Positions 21,487 to 28,944 of a stretch of DNA of 37,494 bases are shown here, piece by piece; position 1 is the first letter of the stretch; every line of letters starts with the position of its first letter. Below the pieces are notes generated by a model, which worked only from the letters and a program-made list of their open reading frames with translations, searched no databases and was not told the origin of the DNA. The position numbers were made by a program, and so were the translations under genes. Source of the DNA: Synergistaceae bacterium (GTDB lineage: Bacteria > Synergistota > Synergistia > Synergistales > Synergistaceae); assembly GCA_031269245.1 (NCBI GenBank), contig JAISZL010000097.1:1-37494 (forward strand), given 5' to 3'.

Positions 21487-22528
21487 TATTCCCAGCGTGT
21501 TTTTTTAACGCGGAGGCCAATAACCCGGCGACGAACGCAAGAACCAGGGTGAGCGCGCCGCCTACGATCCCGGCGGTACTCGTTCCCAACGCGGAGCCTT
21601 CATCGCCCGCCGATTTGAAACCGTAGTCCGGCATGAACGCCGTCTTCTCCTGTATGGCGGCGGCGCTGTCATAAGCCCCGCCCTCCCTCTCAAACTCGGC
21701 GGTGCCCGCCGCCTTTTCCATGGACCACTCCAACCCGTCCGGGTAAGACGAAGCGTAAAGCGACAGCCCGCCGCCTATGACCGCCGCCATAGCCAGCAAC
21801 GCAAGCAGCGTCTTCCCGAACGATAGCGCGCCGCGGTCTTCTCCACGCGCCGTGCCGCGCGAAGCGGCGTAAGAGTCCAGTATGTCGGGCCGTGCCTGGA
21901 ACACGAAGCATAACACGGCTGCGGTGATGGCCCCCTCTATCACCCCAATAGCGAGGTGAATTGGCTGCATTAGCAGCACAAATGTCCCAAACGGGAGCTC
22001 GGTGACCCCGGAGAGCAAGGTCTGCAGCACGACGCTGAATGCCCCTAGTTGAAGGCCGACGACGACGGACACCACGGACGCCGCCGTTATCCTCCCACGG
22101 CTCAGGCCGCTCCTGACCATAGGCTTGAATATAAGCGGATACGCCACGAAACAGGCGTACACGCCCATGTTGAATATGTTGCATCCTAGGGCCAGCAACC
22201 CCCCGTCCGCGAAGAAAAGACACTGTATTATGAGCACAGCCGCTATCGTCAGTAGCGAGGCGTAAGGACCAAGCATCGCCGCCAGCAGGATGCCGCCCCC
22301 TATGTGCCCGCTCGACCCGGTGGCCGGTATAGTGAAATTGATCATCTGGGCCGCGAACACGAACGCCCCCATGACCCCCATTACGGGCGCCCTGCCTTCC
22401 ACAGAAGCTCCAAGATTTGATTCGCCAGCGCTTTTCAGCTTCACAACGGAATAAGCCAAAGCCCCAGCGCTCGCCAACGCCATTACTCCGCTCACGGCGG
22501 GTGAAAGCAACGCGTCTGCCATATGCAT
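21479..22528 (-). CDS. cbiM: CbiM with fused C-terminal PDGLE (CbiN-like) domain
   Basis: A 349-residue cobalt-binding S-component. It starts MHMADALLSPAVSG at 22528, nine bases after AGGAGG; this start keeps His2, the expected metal ligand. Conserved CbiM segments include TGSSGHIGGGIL, ALGCNIFNMGVYACF and QPIHLAIGVIEG. Residues about 255-349 form an extra domain with PDGLEWSMEKAAG and MPDYGF, the PDGLE/CbiN-like module, ending in a last transmembrane helix. The fusion replaces a separate CbiN. It probably imports Co2+ for the corrinoid of MtmC. The stop TAG overlaps cbiQ. Confidence 0.93.
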   Translation of the reverse strand: MHMADALLSPAVSGVMALASAGALAYSVVKLKSAGESNLGASVEGRAPVMGVMGAFVFAAQMINFTIPATGSSGHIGGGILLAAMLGPYASLLTIAAVLIIQCLFFADGGLLALGCNIFNMGVYACFVAYPLIFKPMVRSGLSRGRITAASVVSVVVGLQLGAFSVVLQTLLSGVTELPFGTFVLLMQPIHLAIGVIEGAITAAVLCFVFQARPDILDSYAASRGTARGEDRGALSFGKTLLALLAMAAVIGGGLSLYASSYPDGLEWSMEKAAGTAEFEREGGAYDSAAAIQEKTAFMPDYGFKSAGDEGSALGTSTAGIVGGALTLVLAFVAGLLASALKKHAGNNV

Positions 22529-22921
22529 GGTTGAATACCTCCTAAAATTTCAGCGATAAAATAGCGATGGAAGACCGAGTTAAATTTAAGACACGCTGAC
22601 TATAAATTAGCTATGTCATGCTGTCCCTCCCCCGTTTTTTGACCTCTGGATTTTTTTGCGCAAAACAGCCACGCCTGGATTATTGCGCGGAGCGGCTTCG
22701 CGCGCAACCCCCCAGGGGGGATACGCGCGAAAGGACGATCGTCCCCGCGCAGTCCCTACACCCTATAACCTGGGACGTGGAACACCCTTCTTTCAGACCA
22801 TTAGGCTATGGAAGAAACCATGACGATAGGCGGAGAATCAATGTTTTCGACGATTCCAATGAAAATCACTTAGTGAATGGTTTTCCCCACTTCTCCTGTA
22901 AGTGTTTCCTGTTCGGACGCC

Positions 22922-22947
22922 GTCTTTTGTCCTCGACAACAAAAGAC
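22922..22947 (+). terminator. Hairpin in the gap between cbiM leader and DHH gene
   Basis: GTCTTTTGT (about 22922-22930) pairs with ACAAAAGAC (about 22939-22947) around CCTCGACA. It adjoins the terminator stem at 22948 and could be an alternative fold of the same transcript end. Confidence 0.35.
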
Positions 22948-22990
22948 ACGAGATAAACAGCGCGCTCACCGAAGTGACTGTTTATCTCGT
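22948..22990 (-). terminator. Terminator of the DHH phosphoesterase gene
   Basis: A perfect 13-bp stem, ACGAGATAAACAG with CTGTTTATCTCGT, followed on the minus strand by GTCTTTTGTTGT. It lies 33 bases after the gene's stop. Confidence 0.8.
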
Positions 22991-23022
22991 CAACCGCTCT
23001 GTGAAACCGCGTTTCCCTTACT

Positions 23023-23961
23023 TTATTTTTTGCCGTTCAACGCCTTGTGCTCAACGTTTATGAAGTGCAGCATCTCATCCAGTATCCGTGCTGAGTCCGC
23101 GTAGGCGATCTGACAGGTTCCAACGGCCCTGTGTCCTCCTCCGCCGTATTTCAGCATCAGGGAGCCCACGTCGACCGTCGATGTCCTGTTCAGTATGCTG
23201 TAGCCGACGGAGAAGACGCAGAACTCCTTGTCCTTGCCGTCGAAGATCCTGATGCTTATGTTCTGGTACGGGAAGAGCGCGTACACGACGTGCCTGTTGC
23301 CGACGTAGGTCTCCGGGACGTCGCGCAGGTCGGTCACTATCACGTCTCCCTGGGCGGTCGAGTACTCGAACATCATCTGCAGGAAGTTCGGCTTGTGCTC
23401 CTCGTATCGCCGCACCCTCTCCTGCATGTCATCCAGCTCCAGTATCTCGTCGACGCCCTTAGTCCGAAGCTCCTCTATCAGCGTGAGCATCAACTGGTAG
23501 TTGGATATTCGATAGTCACGGTAGCGGCCCAGACCGGTGCGCGGGTCCATCATGAAGGAGAGCAGAACCCACCTCGTCGGGTTGAGTATCTCATCCCTGG
23601 CGAATTGAGCGGCGTCCGCCTTGTCCGCCGCCTCCAGCATCTCCTTGAAGCGCCCCAGCTTCTCGTCCCCTCCGTAATACTCGTATATGACGCGCGCGCA
23701 ACTCGGCGCGGGCCAACTGGAACCCTTGAACTCCACCCCCTCCGCGAGCCCCCTCTCGGTCTCGCTGGTGTGATGGTCAAACCATATGCCGCAACCAGGG
23801 ACGTAGGGGATGTTAACGAGTATGTCCTCGTTCGACACATTTATCAACCCATCCTGGATGTCCTTCGGGTGGACGAATTTGATATCGTCATACATATCAA
23901 GTTCCTTTAACAGAACAGCGCAAATCAACCCATCATAGTCTGAACGAGTCAGGAGCCTCAT
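23023..23961 (-). CDS. DHH-family phosphoesterase (exopolyphosphatase-like)
   Basis: A 312-residue cytosolic DHH/DHHA1 hydrolase. Metal motifs are SDYDGLICAVL (7-17), FDHHTSETE (61-69, the DHH signature) and downstream acidic residues such as DAAQFARDE. The C-terminal DHHA1 domain ends with the substrate-binding glycine motif YGGGGHRAVGTCQI. Members hydrolyse oligonucleotides, cyclic dinucleotides, inorganic polyphosphate or pyrophosphate; this sub-type is usually annotated as an exopolyphosphatase-related protein and its substrate cannot be told from sequence. The ATG start has AGGAGG upstream. It appears monocistronic. Confidence 0.88.
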   Translation of the reverse strand: MRLLTRSDYDGLICAVLLKELDMYDDIKFVHPKDIQDGLINVSNEDILVNIPYVPGCGIWFDHHTSETERGLAEGVEFKGSSWPAPSCARVIYEYYGGDEKLGRFKEMLEAADKADAAQFARDEILNPTRWVLLSFMMDPRTGLGRYRDYRISNYQLMLTLIEELRTKGVDEILELDDMQERVRRYEEHKPNFLQMMFEYSTAQGDVIVTDLRDVPETYVGNRHVVYALFPYQNISIRIFDGKDKEFCVFSVGYSILNRTSTVDVGSLMLKYGGGGHRAVGTCQIAYADSARILDEMLHFINVEHKALNGKK

Positions 23962-24339
23962 GCGTCTACCTCCTACTGTCGGTCCTCAAAATTTTTTAAG
24001 ATTATGATTGTAACTTCGGTTATTTATACTATTTTTTCGCCCGTTCGTCCATCTCAAACGCAAAAACAATATAAGGACTTTTTGGGAAACGCCAATTCTA
24101 CGCCCAAAACGACATTCAAGCGTTTGGGAGCGCTGGTTCCAGAGTGGTTTGAATCCTTACCCTTCAGGCCCTTAACAATAAATCAGCGTTTTCTTTAATT
24201 TACGCGCGCAAGCCCGGACGGTCGAGGCTCGCGGTGCGGCCAGTGATTCATCAAATCCAACTTTTCAGAATGATAACACCTTTCACGAATCTTTTAAAGG
24301 CCGCGCCGGCCGGATTGTCGCCCCGCGCCGTGCGGCGGC
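23962..24339. other. Intergenic region holding a dispersed repeat
   Basis: About 380 bases without a credible gene between two minus-strand genes. It contains the near-full repeat copy at 24102-24196 and an AT-rich tract beside the DHH gene (probably its promoter). The part next to the binding-protein gene is GC-rich and featureless. Confidence 0.4.
24102..24196 (-). repeat. Dispersed intergenic repeat, near-full-length copy
   Basis: On the minus strand it starts AAAGAAAACGCTGATTTATT, runs through GGGCCTGAAGG and TGGAACC, and ends AACGCTTGAATGTCGTTTTG. Both its 5' and 3' modules recur elsewhere in the window, making it the reference copy for the family. Confidence 0.6.
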
Positions 24340-25935
24340 TCACCTCGGCTCGAACCGCCTCTGGAACCTGCCTCGTCCGCCGCTGCAATAGACGAGGGCC
24401 GCGGACTTGTTCCACGGGCCGTGCGACCTCGGGTCTATCGACAGCGACGCGTGCAGGAGGGGAGTGTTTCGAGTCGACATGAACGCGTGGCGGAGGGCCT
24501 CCCCTCGAGAATCGGGGGCGCGGCGCAGAACATCCCCCACCCACTGCACCGAGTCATACGCGAGAAGCGTCCCCGAGAAATCCCCGCCCGACGCGCTCTC
24601 GTTGTACTTGTTTCTGTAGAGAGCCTGGTACGACTGGAGCTGAGGGTCGTCGGGGGACGATGGGAGTATCCACCAACTGTTGTCCATGCTCGATCCCCCC
24701 ACAGCCTGCATCGTCTCGTCATAAGCCATGCCCAGCACGACTCCGCCGTACCCCCGCTCCCGAAGGGGCTTGAGCAGCGGCGCCGCGTCCGGCGCTCGGT
24801 TCAGTATGACCACAGCCTCCGCGCCTGATGAAATTATTTCCTCTATCGAAGCACGGTCGAGGCCCCCTCGTTTCGTGTAGGTCTCCTCTCGGACGACGGC
24901 GCCCCCGTAGGCTGCGTTCCACTCCAAAAACGCGCGCCTCATCTCTAAGGAGTCGGTGTCGTAGGCCTCGCTAACCAGCGCGGCGTTTCTCCGCTTCAGC
25001 CCTCTTGAGAGGAAGTAGGCCGCCAGCTTGCCCTTGTACGCGTTGTCGAGATTCATCCTGAACGAGTAAAGCGACGGTCTGTCGTTCGTCGCCATAGTGA
25101 CGGCCGCCGCGCTGGATTCGGGGAAGACGAGCGGGATCTCGCGGCTGTCCGCGAGCTTGGAGATGGCCTCGTTGACGCCGTCGCCGCACACGGATATGGC
25201 CGCCGCGGCGTTCTTTTCGCGCAGCAACGCGCCGAAGGAGCTCGCCGCATCCTCCGGGGACCGCGGGATGTCGTGTCCGACTATGCGGACGGGCCTCCCC
25301 CTGACCCCTCCGTCCGCGTTGATCTGATCCGCCGCCATCTGCGCCGCCTTGAGTCTCACGTGCCCAGACGCGGCGCCCGCACCGGAGAGATGGGCCATGA
25401 AGAGTATCCTGTGCTCGCTCGGCACGGAGTAGCGCGACTCGGTTATCGTCACGAAGAGCCCCAGAAAACTCATTATTATGCAAAGCAGCAGGAGACCGTT
25501 CCGAAGGGTTTTTTTCCTGAACGGCGCCGTGCGGGGACGCTTGGCTATACCCCTCGCTATCGACTCCAGAAAGCCGCTGTGAGCCTCTATGTGCCCGTCA
25601 GGCGGCGGGTCCTCCGAGCCGCACTCCAAAATGCGCGATATCGCGCCTGCCGCCCACCGCGCCGACTCATCGGCGAAACCGAGGTTCAGCCGCAGCCTCT
25701 CTATTACGCGCTCCCTCTCCTCCGCGAATTTTTCCGGAGACGGCAGTCCCCCTCCCCTGGCGATCTCCCTCAACGCGAAGGATAATATGAATATATCCCT
25801 CCTGGCGTCGCCGCACTCATCCTCCAGAAGCTGGCCGAGGCGCTCCGTGTCCTCCAGCAGGGCACGTCCGTAAACTTCTATCAAATCCCTCGCAACTTCC
25901 ACGAGCCTGTCACTCAACGCGGGATACCCCCTCAT
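24340..25935 (-). CDS. Membrane-anchored LivK-like binding protein with cytosolic helical domain
   Basis: A 531-residue protein of unusual build. Residues 1-140 are a soluble helical domain; its pattern (VYGRALLEDTERLGQLLEDE, RRDIFILSFALREI, GFADESARWA) resembles a small helical module I recall at the ends of varied bacterial signalling proteins. A basic stretch and one transmembrane helix follow (about 145-166). Residues 175-531 form a periplasmic type-I binding fold of the branched-chain amino-acid receptor family (AAQMAADQINADGGVRGRPV, IPLVFPESS, DNSWWILPSS). No signal-peptidase or lipobox site is present, so it should stay anchored with the sensor outside. It may serve the LIV permease at 27405-31010, which lacks a binding protein, or signal inward (inference). 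Confidence 0.75.
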   Translation of the reverse strand: MRGYPALSDRLVEVARDLIEVYGRALLEDTERLGQLLEDECGDARRDIFILSFALREIARGGGLPSPEKFAEERERVIERLRLNLGFADESARWAAGAISRILECGSEDPPPDGHIEAHSGFLESIARGIAKRPRTAPFRKKTLRNGLLLLCIIMSFLGLFVTITESRYSVPSEHRILFMAHLSGAGAASGHVRLKAAQMAADQINADGGVRGRPVRIVGHDIPRSPEDAASSFGALLREKNAAAAISVCGDGVNEAISKLADSREIPLVFPESSAAAVTMATNDRPSLYSFRMNLDNAYKGKLAAYFLSRGLKRRNAALVSEAYDTDSLEMRRAFLEWNAAYGGAVVREETYTKRGGLDRASIEEIISSGAEAVVILNRAPDAAPLLKPLRERGYGGVVLGMAYDETMQAVGGSSMDNSWWILPSSPDDPQLQSYQALYRNKYNESASGGDFSGTLLAYDSVQWVGDVLRRAPDSRGEALRHAFMSTRNTPLLHASLSIDPRSHGPWNKSAALVYCSGGRGRFQRRFEPR

Positions 25936-25967
25936 CCTGCGGTTTTGAACACTGCCGCAATTACGTT

Positions 25968-26030
25968 AGGAAAACGCTGATTTGGAACCCATGCCCCAAA
26001 ACGCTTAAATGTCGTTTTGGCCATTTAATC
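25968..26030 (+). repeat. Dispersed intergenic repeat, internally deleted copy
   Basis: AAAACGCTGATTTGGAACCC joins the 5' module directly to the 3' module (CAAAACGCTTAAATGTCGTT TTGG), missing about 45 bases present in the copy at 24102-24196. It lies upstream of the HD-GYP gene. Confidence 0.55.
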
Positions 26031-26196
26031 CGCGTTTTCTTGTAAGATTATACAATAAGCGCCGCCGGACAAGGCCGGGCATCGCCATATCGCGCGGATT
26101 TTATGAATTTTATATGGTGTACCGGATAGAATTGGGATATACTACAATATGGAATTTTATCAATCCATCAAACCCGCAAGAGAGGGGGAATTACGA

Positions 26197-27378
26197 GTGA
26201 AACAAGTTCCTTCTTACAAGATGAGGATACCCATAGACAAGATACTGGATTACCCCAACGCGGTCTTTACGCGGGACATACTCTCGCAGACCGGGGCGAC
26301 CGTGCTGCTTCCCCGCATGGTTCCGATAAACAAATTGGCGGAGGGGCTGAAGAACCCCGGAAGGATAATCAGCTCCCTCGACAAGATGGGGGTGAAGACG
26401 GTTGATATAGAGATACCGCGGGACATTGACGACGATGAGATCCTGCTGCGGGTCAAGGAGCTCGACCCGTCCGTGGTGCTGATAGACAACGATGTCACCA
26501 AACACGCCCAGTCCTTCATAGGGAACATACTCCAGCAGACCGCCCTGAACGATAAATTCCGCTTCCCCAAAGAGTCGGTGGAGGAATTGAGCAAGGACCT
26601 CACGGCGGAGATCGAGAAGGCCTCGCAGATAGCGTTGTCGATGATATCGGGCGACGCGGACTCATACACCCAGAATCACTCGCTCAACGTCTCCATGCTA
26701 GCCGGGTACATCGCCAAAAAACTCGCCGAGGACAAAAAAGCGCCGCGAAACCTCGTAGAGAAGACTGTGACGGCTGGGCTGTTCTTCGACATAGGCAAGA
26801 CTGCCACGCCGAAGGAGATACTGAACAAACAGGGCGAGCTCGACCTGAGTGAGATCGAGATAATGAGAGACCACATCAACGAGAGCCTGGCGATCTGCAG
26901 GAACTCGGGCATAACGGACAAGGACGTGCTGGACGGCATAGCGTCACACCACGAGAGATACGACGGCTCCGGCTATCCAAAGGGGCTGGTTGGCACCCAG
27001 ATACCGCTCATAGGAAGGATACTCGCGGTGGCCGACACGTTCGACGCGATGACGTCCGCCAGGGTCTACAAGGACGCCGTGTCCTCCAAGATGTCGTTCA
27101 ATTTCATCATGAGCGCCAACGAGACGCAGTTCGACCCGGACATATGCAAGATATTCATCACCGGCATGGGTGTGTACCCCCCAGGCAGCGTGGTCGAGCT
27201 GTCGAACGGCCAGGTCGCCTCGGTCGTCACCATGAGCGGGGGCAACATGCTCCAGCCTAAGGTGGCGATCAAGGACGGCGGGAAGAACAAAGTGATAGAC
27301 CTGGTGCGGGAGAAATTATTCATCAAAAAATCCCTCGACATGGAGCCAAAGGACGAGGTCGACTTGCTCGGCATATAA
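26197..27378 (+). CDS. HD-GYP-domain protein with altered HD motif
   Basis: A 393-residue cytosolic protein, probably related to cyclic-di-GMP phosphodiesterases. An N-terminal domain of about 140 residues is followed by an HD-GYP domain with H161 (NHSLNV), H226, HH at 251-252 and DGSGYP at 256-261. At the eponymous site the sequence is FFDIGK (196-201): the HD His is Phe, so one metal ligand is lost and catalysis may be weak or absent. The C-terminal 70 residues (PPGSVVELSNGQVASVV) form the usual tail. GTG 26197 has GAGAGGGGG upstream and is preferred; ATG 26149 directly abuts a TACAAT -10-like box. It stands between the anchored binding protein and the LIV operon. Confidence 0.8.
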   Translation: MKQVPSYKMRIPIDKILDYPNAVFTRDILSQTGATVLLPRMVPINKLAEGLKNPGRIISSLDKMGVKTVDIEIPRDIDDDEILLRVKELDPSVVLIDNDVTKHAQSFIGNILQQTALNDKFRFPKESVEELSKDLTAEIEKASQIALSMISGDADSYTQNHSLNVSMLAGYIAKKLAEDKKAPRNLVEKTVTAGLFFDIGKTATPKEILNKQGELDLSEIEIMRDHINESLAICRNSGITDKDVLDGIASHHERYDGSGYPKGLVGTQIPLIGRILAVADTFDAMTSARVYKDAVSSKMSFNFIMSANETQFDPDICKIFITGMGVYPPGSVVELSNGQVASVVTMSGGNMLQPKVAIKDGGKNKVIDLVREKLFIKKSLDMEPKDEVDLLGI

Positions 27379-27404
27379 TATAATCTCTGGCGCGCGCGGC
27401 GCGC

Positions 27405-28163
27405 TCAGGTATTTTGGCGTTTCCTGCCTCCGAGATAAGCCTCCTCGATCTCGGGGTTGCCCAGCAGGTCCTTGGAGCTCCCCTCCATAGTTATGACTCC
27501 GGTCTGCAGGACGTAAGCCCTGTGGGAGAGCATGAGCGCCTTTCGCGCGTTCTGCTCCACTATCAGGATCGTCATGCCGAGCGTTTTGTTTATAGCGTCG
27601 AGCTCCTTGAATATCTCGGTGATTATGATGGGCGCCAGGCCCAGTGATGGTTCGTCCAGAAGCAGCACCCTCGGTCGGGCCATCAGCGCCCTTCCTATGG
27701 CCAGCATCTGCTGCTCGCCCCCCGACAGGGTGCCAGCGTACTGCGAGGCGCGCTCCTCGAGGCGGGGGAAGAGACTGTAGACGCGGGACATCTGCTCGCT
27801 CATCTCTCCCCTGTTCTTCAGGGGAAACGCCCCTATCTCGAGATTTTCACGGACCGTGAGCGGCGCGAAGAGCTTCCTGCCCTCGGGGGAAAGACTGACC
27901 CCCGCGCTCACCACCTGATAGCTGCGCTCGGGCAGCGGGGTCCCGTCGAGCAGTATCTGCCCCCCCGATCTCCTCGCATCCCCCATTATAGCCGCCATGA
28001 GCGTCGACTTCCCCGCCCCGTTGGCCCCGATGACCGCCGCGATCTCCCCTCGGCGGACGTCCAGGCTCACGCCCTTGAGCGCTCTTATGGCCCCGTAGTC
28101 GACCGACAGGTTCCGCACGGACATTATGACGCGATCGGACTCCGGCCCCGCATTCCCGATCAT
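27405..28163 (-). CDS. livF: Branched-chain amino-acid ABC transporter ATPase LivF
   Basis: A 252-residue ABC ATPase, one of two in the LIV-type importer. Walker A is GANGAGKST, the signature is LSGGEQQ, Walker B is VLLLDEPSLGL, and the D/H-loop region EQNARKAL is diagnostic of LivF. ATG 28163 follows GGAGGAG and overlaps the livG stop. The longer reading to 28277 runs through livG in another frame. It is the last gene of livH-M-G-F. Confidence 0.93.
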   Translation of the reverse strand: MIGNAGPESDRVIMSVRNLSVDYGAIRALKGVSLDVRRGEIAAVIGANGAGKSTLMAAIMGDARRSGGQILLDGTPLPERSYQVVSAGVSLSPEGRKLFAPLTVRENLEIGAFPLKNRGEMSEQMSRVYSLFPRLEERASQYAGTLSGGEQQMLAIGRALMARPRVLLLDEPSLGLAPIIITEIFKELDAINKTLGMTILIVEQNARKALMLSHRAYVLQTGVITMEGSSKDLLGNPEIEEAYLGGRKRQNT

Positions 28164-28165
28164 AT

Positions 28166-28933
28166 TCACTCCTCCTCCCCCAGGTACGCTTTCAGCACCT
28201 CGGGATGGCCCTGTATGTCCCGCGGAGGACCCTCGGCTATCAGCGCGCCGAAGTTCATGCAGACCACGCGGTGGCATATCCGCATCACCATGTCCATGTG
28301 ATGCTCTATCAGAAGTATGGTGAGCTTGAAATCCTCGTGTATCTTGACTATGAGGTCATTGAGCGTCGAGACCTCCTCCGCGTTCATACCAGCGGCGGGC
28401 TCGTCGAGAAGCAACAGGCTGGGCTTCAGCGAGAGGGCGCGCGCAATCTCGAGCCTCCGCTGCAACCCGTAGGGCAGAGTGCCGGCGGGCTGACCGGCCC
28501 TGTCGGCGAGCCCGACCCTCTCCAACAGCCCCATGCTCTCGTCCCTGATGGCGCGCTCCGTCCCGCGCCATCTTCCAAGGTGGCTGACCGCCTCGAAGAA
28601 TGAATACCTGTGATGATACTGCGCCGCGGTCATGACGTTCTCCAGGACGCTTGACGCGGCGAACAGCCTCAGATTTTGGAACGTCCTAGCGATCCCGAGC
28701 GCCACGACCTGATACGTCTTGAGCCTGTTTATGTTCGCCCCTTTGTACTCCATTTCCCCGCCGGTCACGTCGTAAACGCCGGTGACGAGGTTGAAGATGG
28801 TCGTCTTTCCCGCGCCGTTGGGGCCGATGAGCCCCGCCAGCTCCCCCTCCGCGACTGAGAACGACATATCCCGCACGGCGTGAATGCCTCCGAACGACTT
28901 GTTCACACCCTTCAGCTCCAGGCAGGCATCCAT
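28166..28933 (-). CDS. livG: Branched-chain amino-acid ABC transporter ATPase LivG
   Basis: A 255-residue ABC ATPase with Walker A GPNGAGKTT. The segment RTFQNLRLFAASSVLENV is typical of LivG, followed by GTLPYGLQRRLEIARAL as the signature (divergent, as usual in this family: PYGxQR in place of SGGQ), Walker B LLLLDEPAAGMN and EHHMD. ATG 28933 follows GAGGAGG by six bases; an extension to 29134 overlaps livM out of frame. It pairs with LivF under the LivH/LivM channel. Confidence 0.94.
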   Translation of the reverse strand: MDACLELKGVNKSFGGIHAVRDMSFSVAEGELAGLIGPNGAGKTTIFNLVTGVYDVTGGEMEYKGANINRLKTYQVVALGIARTFQNLRLFAASSVLENVMTAAQYHHRYSFFEAVSHLGRWRGTERAIRDESMGLLERVGLADRAGQPAGTLPYGLQRRLEIARALSLKPSLLLLDEPAAGMNAEEVSTLNDLIVKIHEDFKLTILLIEHHMDMVMRICHRVVCMNFGALIAEGPPRDIQGHPEVLKAYLGEEE

Positions 28934-28944
28934 TGGCGTCCTCC

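Larger units (their letters stand above)
22529..23022. other. Long leader/intergenic region upstream of cbiM with strong inverted repeats
   Basis: Nearly 500 bases without a credible gene. It contains a GC-rich hairpin, CGCGCGCAACCCCCC against GGGGGGATACGCGCG (about 22700-22729), an exact palindrome GGACGATCGTCC (22733-22744) and T/A-rich tracts next to cbiM. A cobalamin or Ni/Co riboswitch would be expected here, but I could not find a B12 box or the NiCo motif set, so the element is unassigned. Near the DHH gene it ends in two hairpins listed separately. Confidence 0.45.

Noticed and set aside
22541-22700. NiCo (czcD-type) riboswitch upstream of cbiM
   Set aside because: A GGGACAG string occurs near the gene, but the other conserved pieces (AGCAGGCAA, GCAGCCGGGC) are absent.
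22541-22860. Cobalamin riboswitch upstream of cbiM
   Set aside because: I looked on the minus strand for the B12 box (GCCAGGAGACC-type) and the GGTGAAA/CCGC-ACTGT core and did not find them convincingly.
26149-26196. ATG at 26149 as start of the HD-GYP protein
   Set aside because: It directly follows a TACAAT -10-like box and has no ribosome-binding site; GTG 26197 has GAGAGGGGG upstream.
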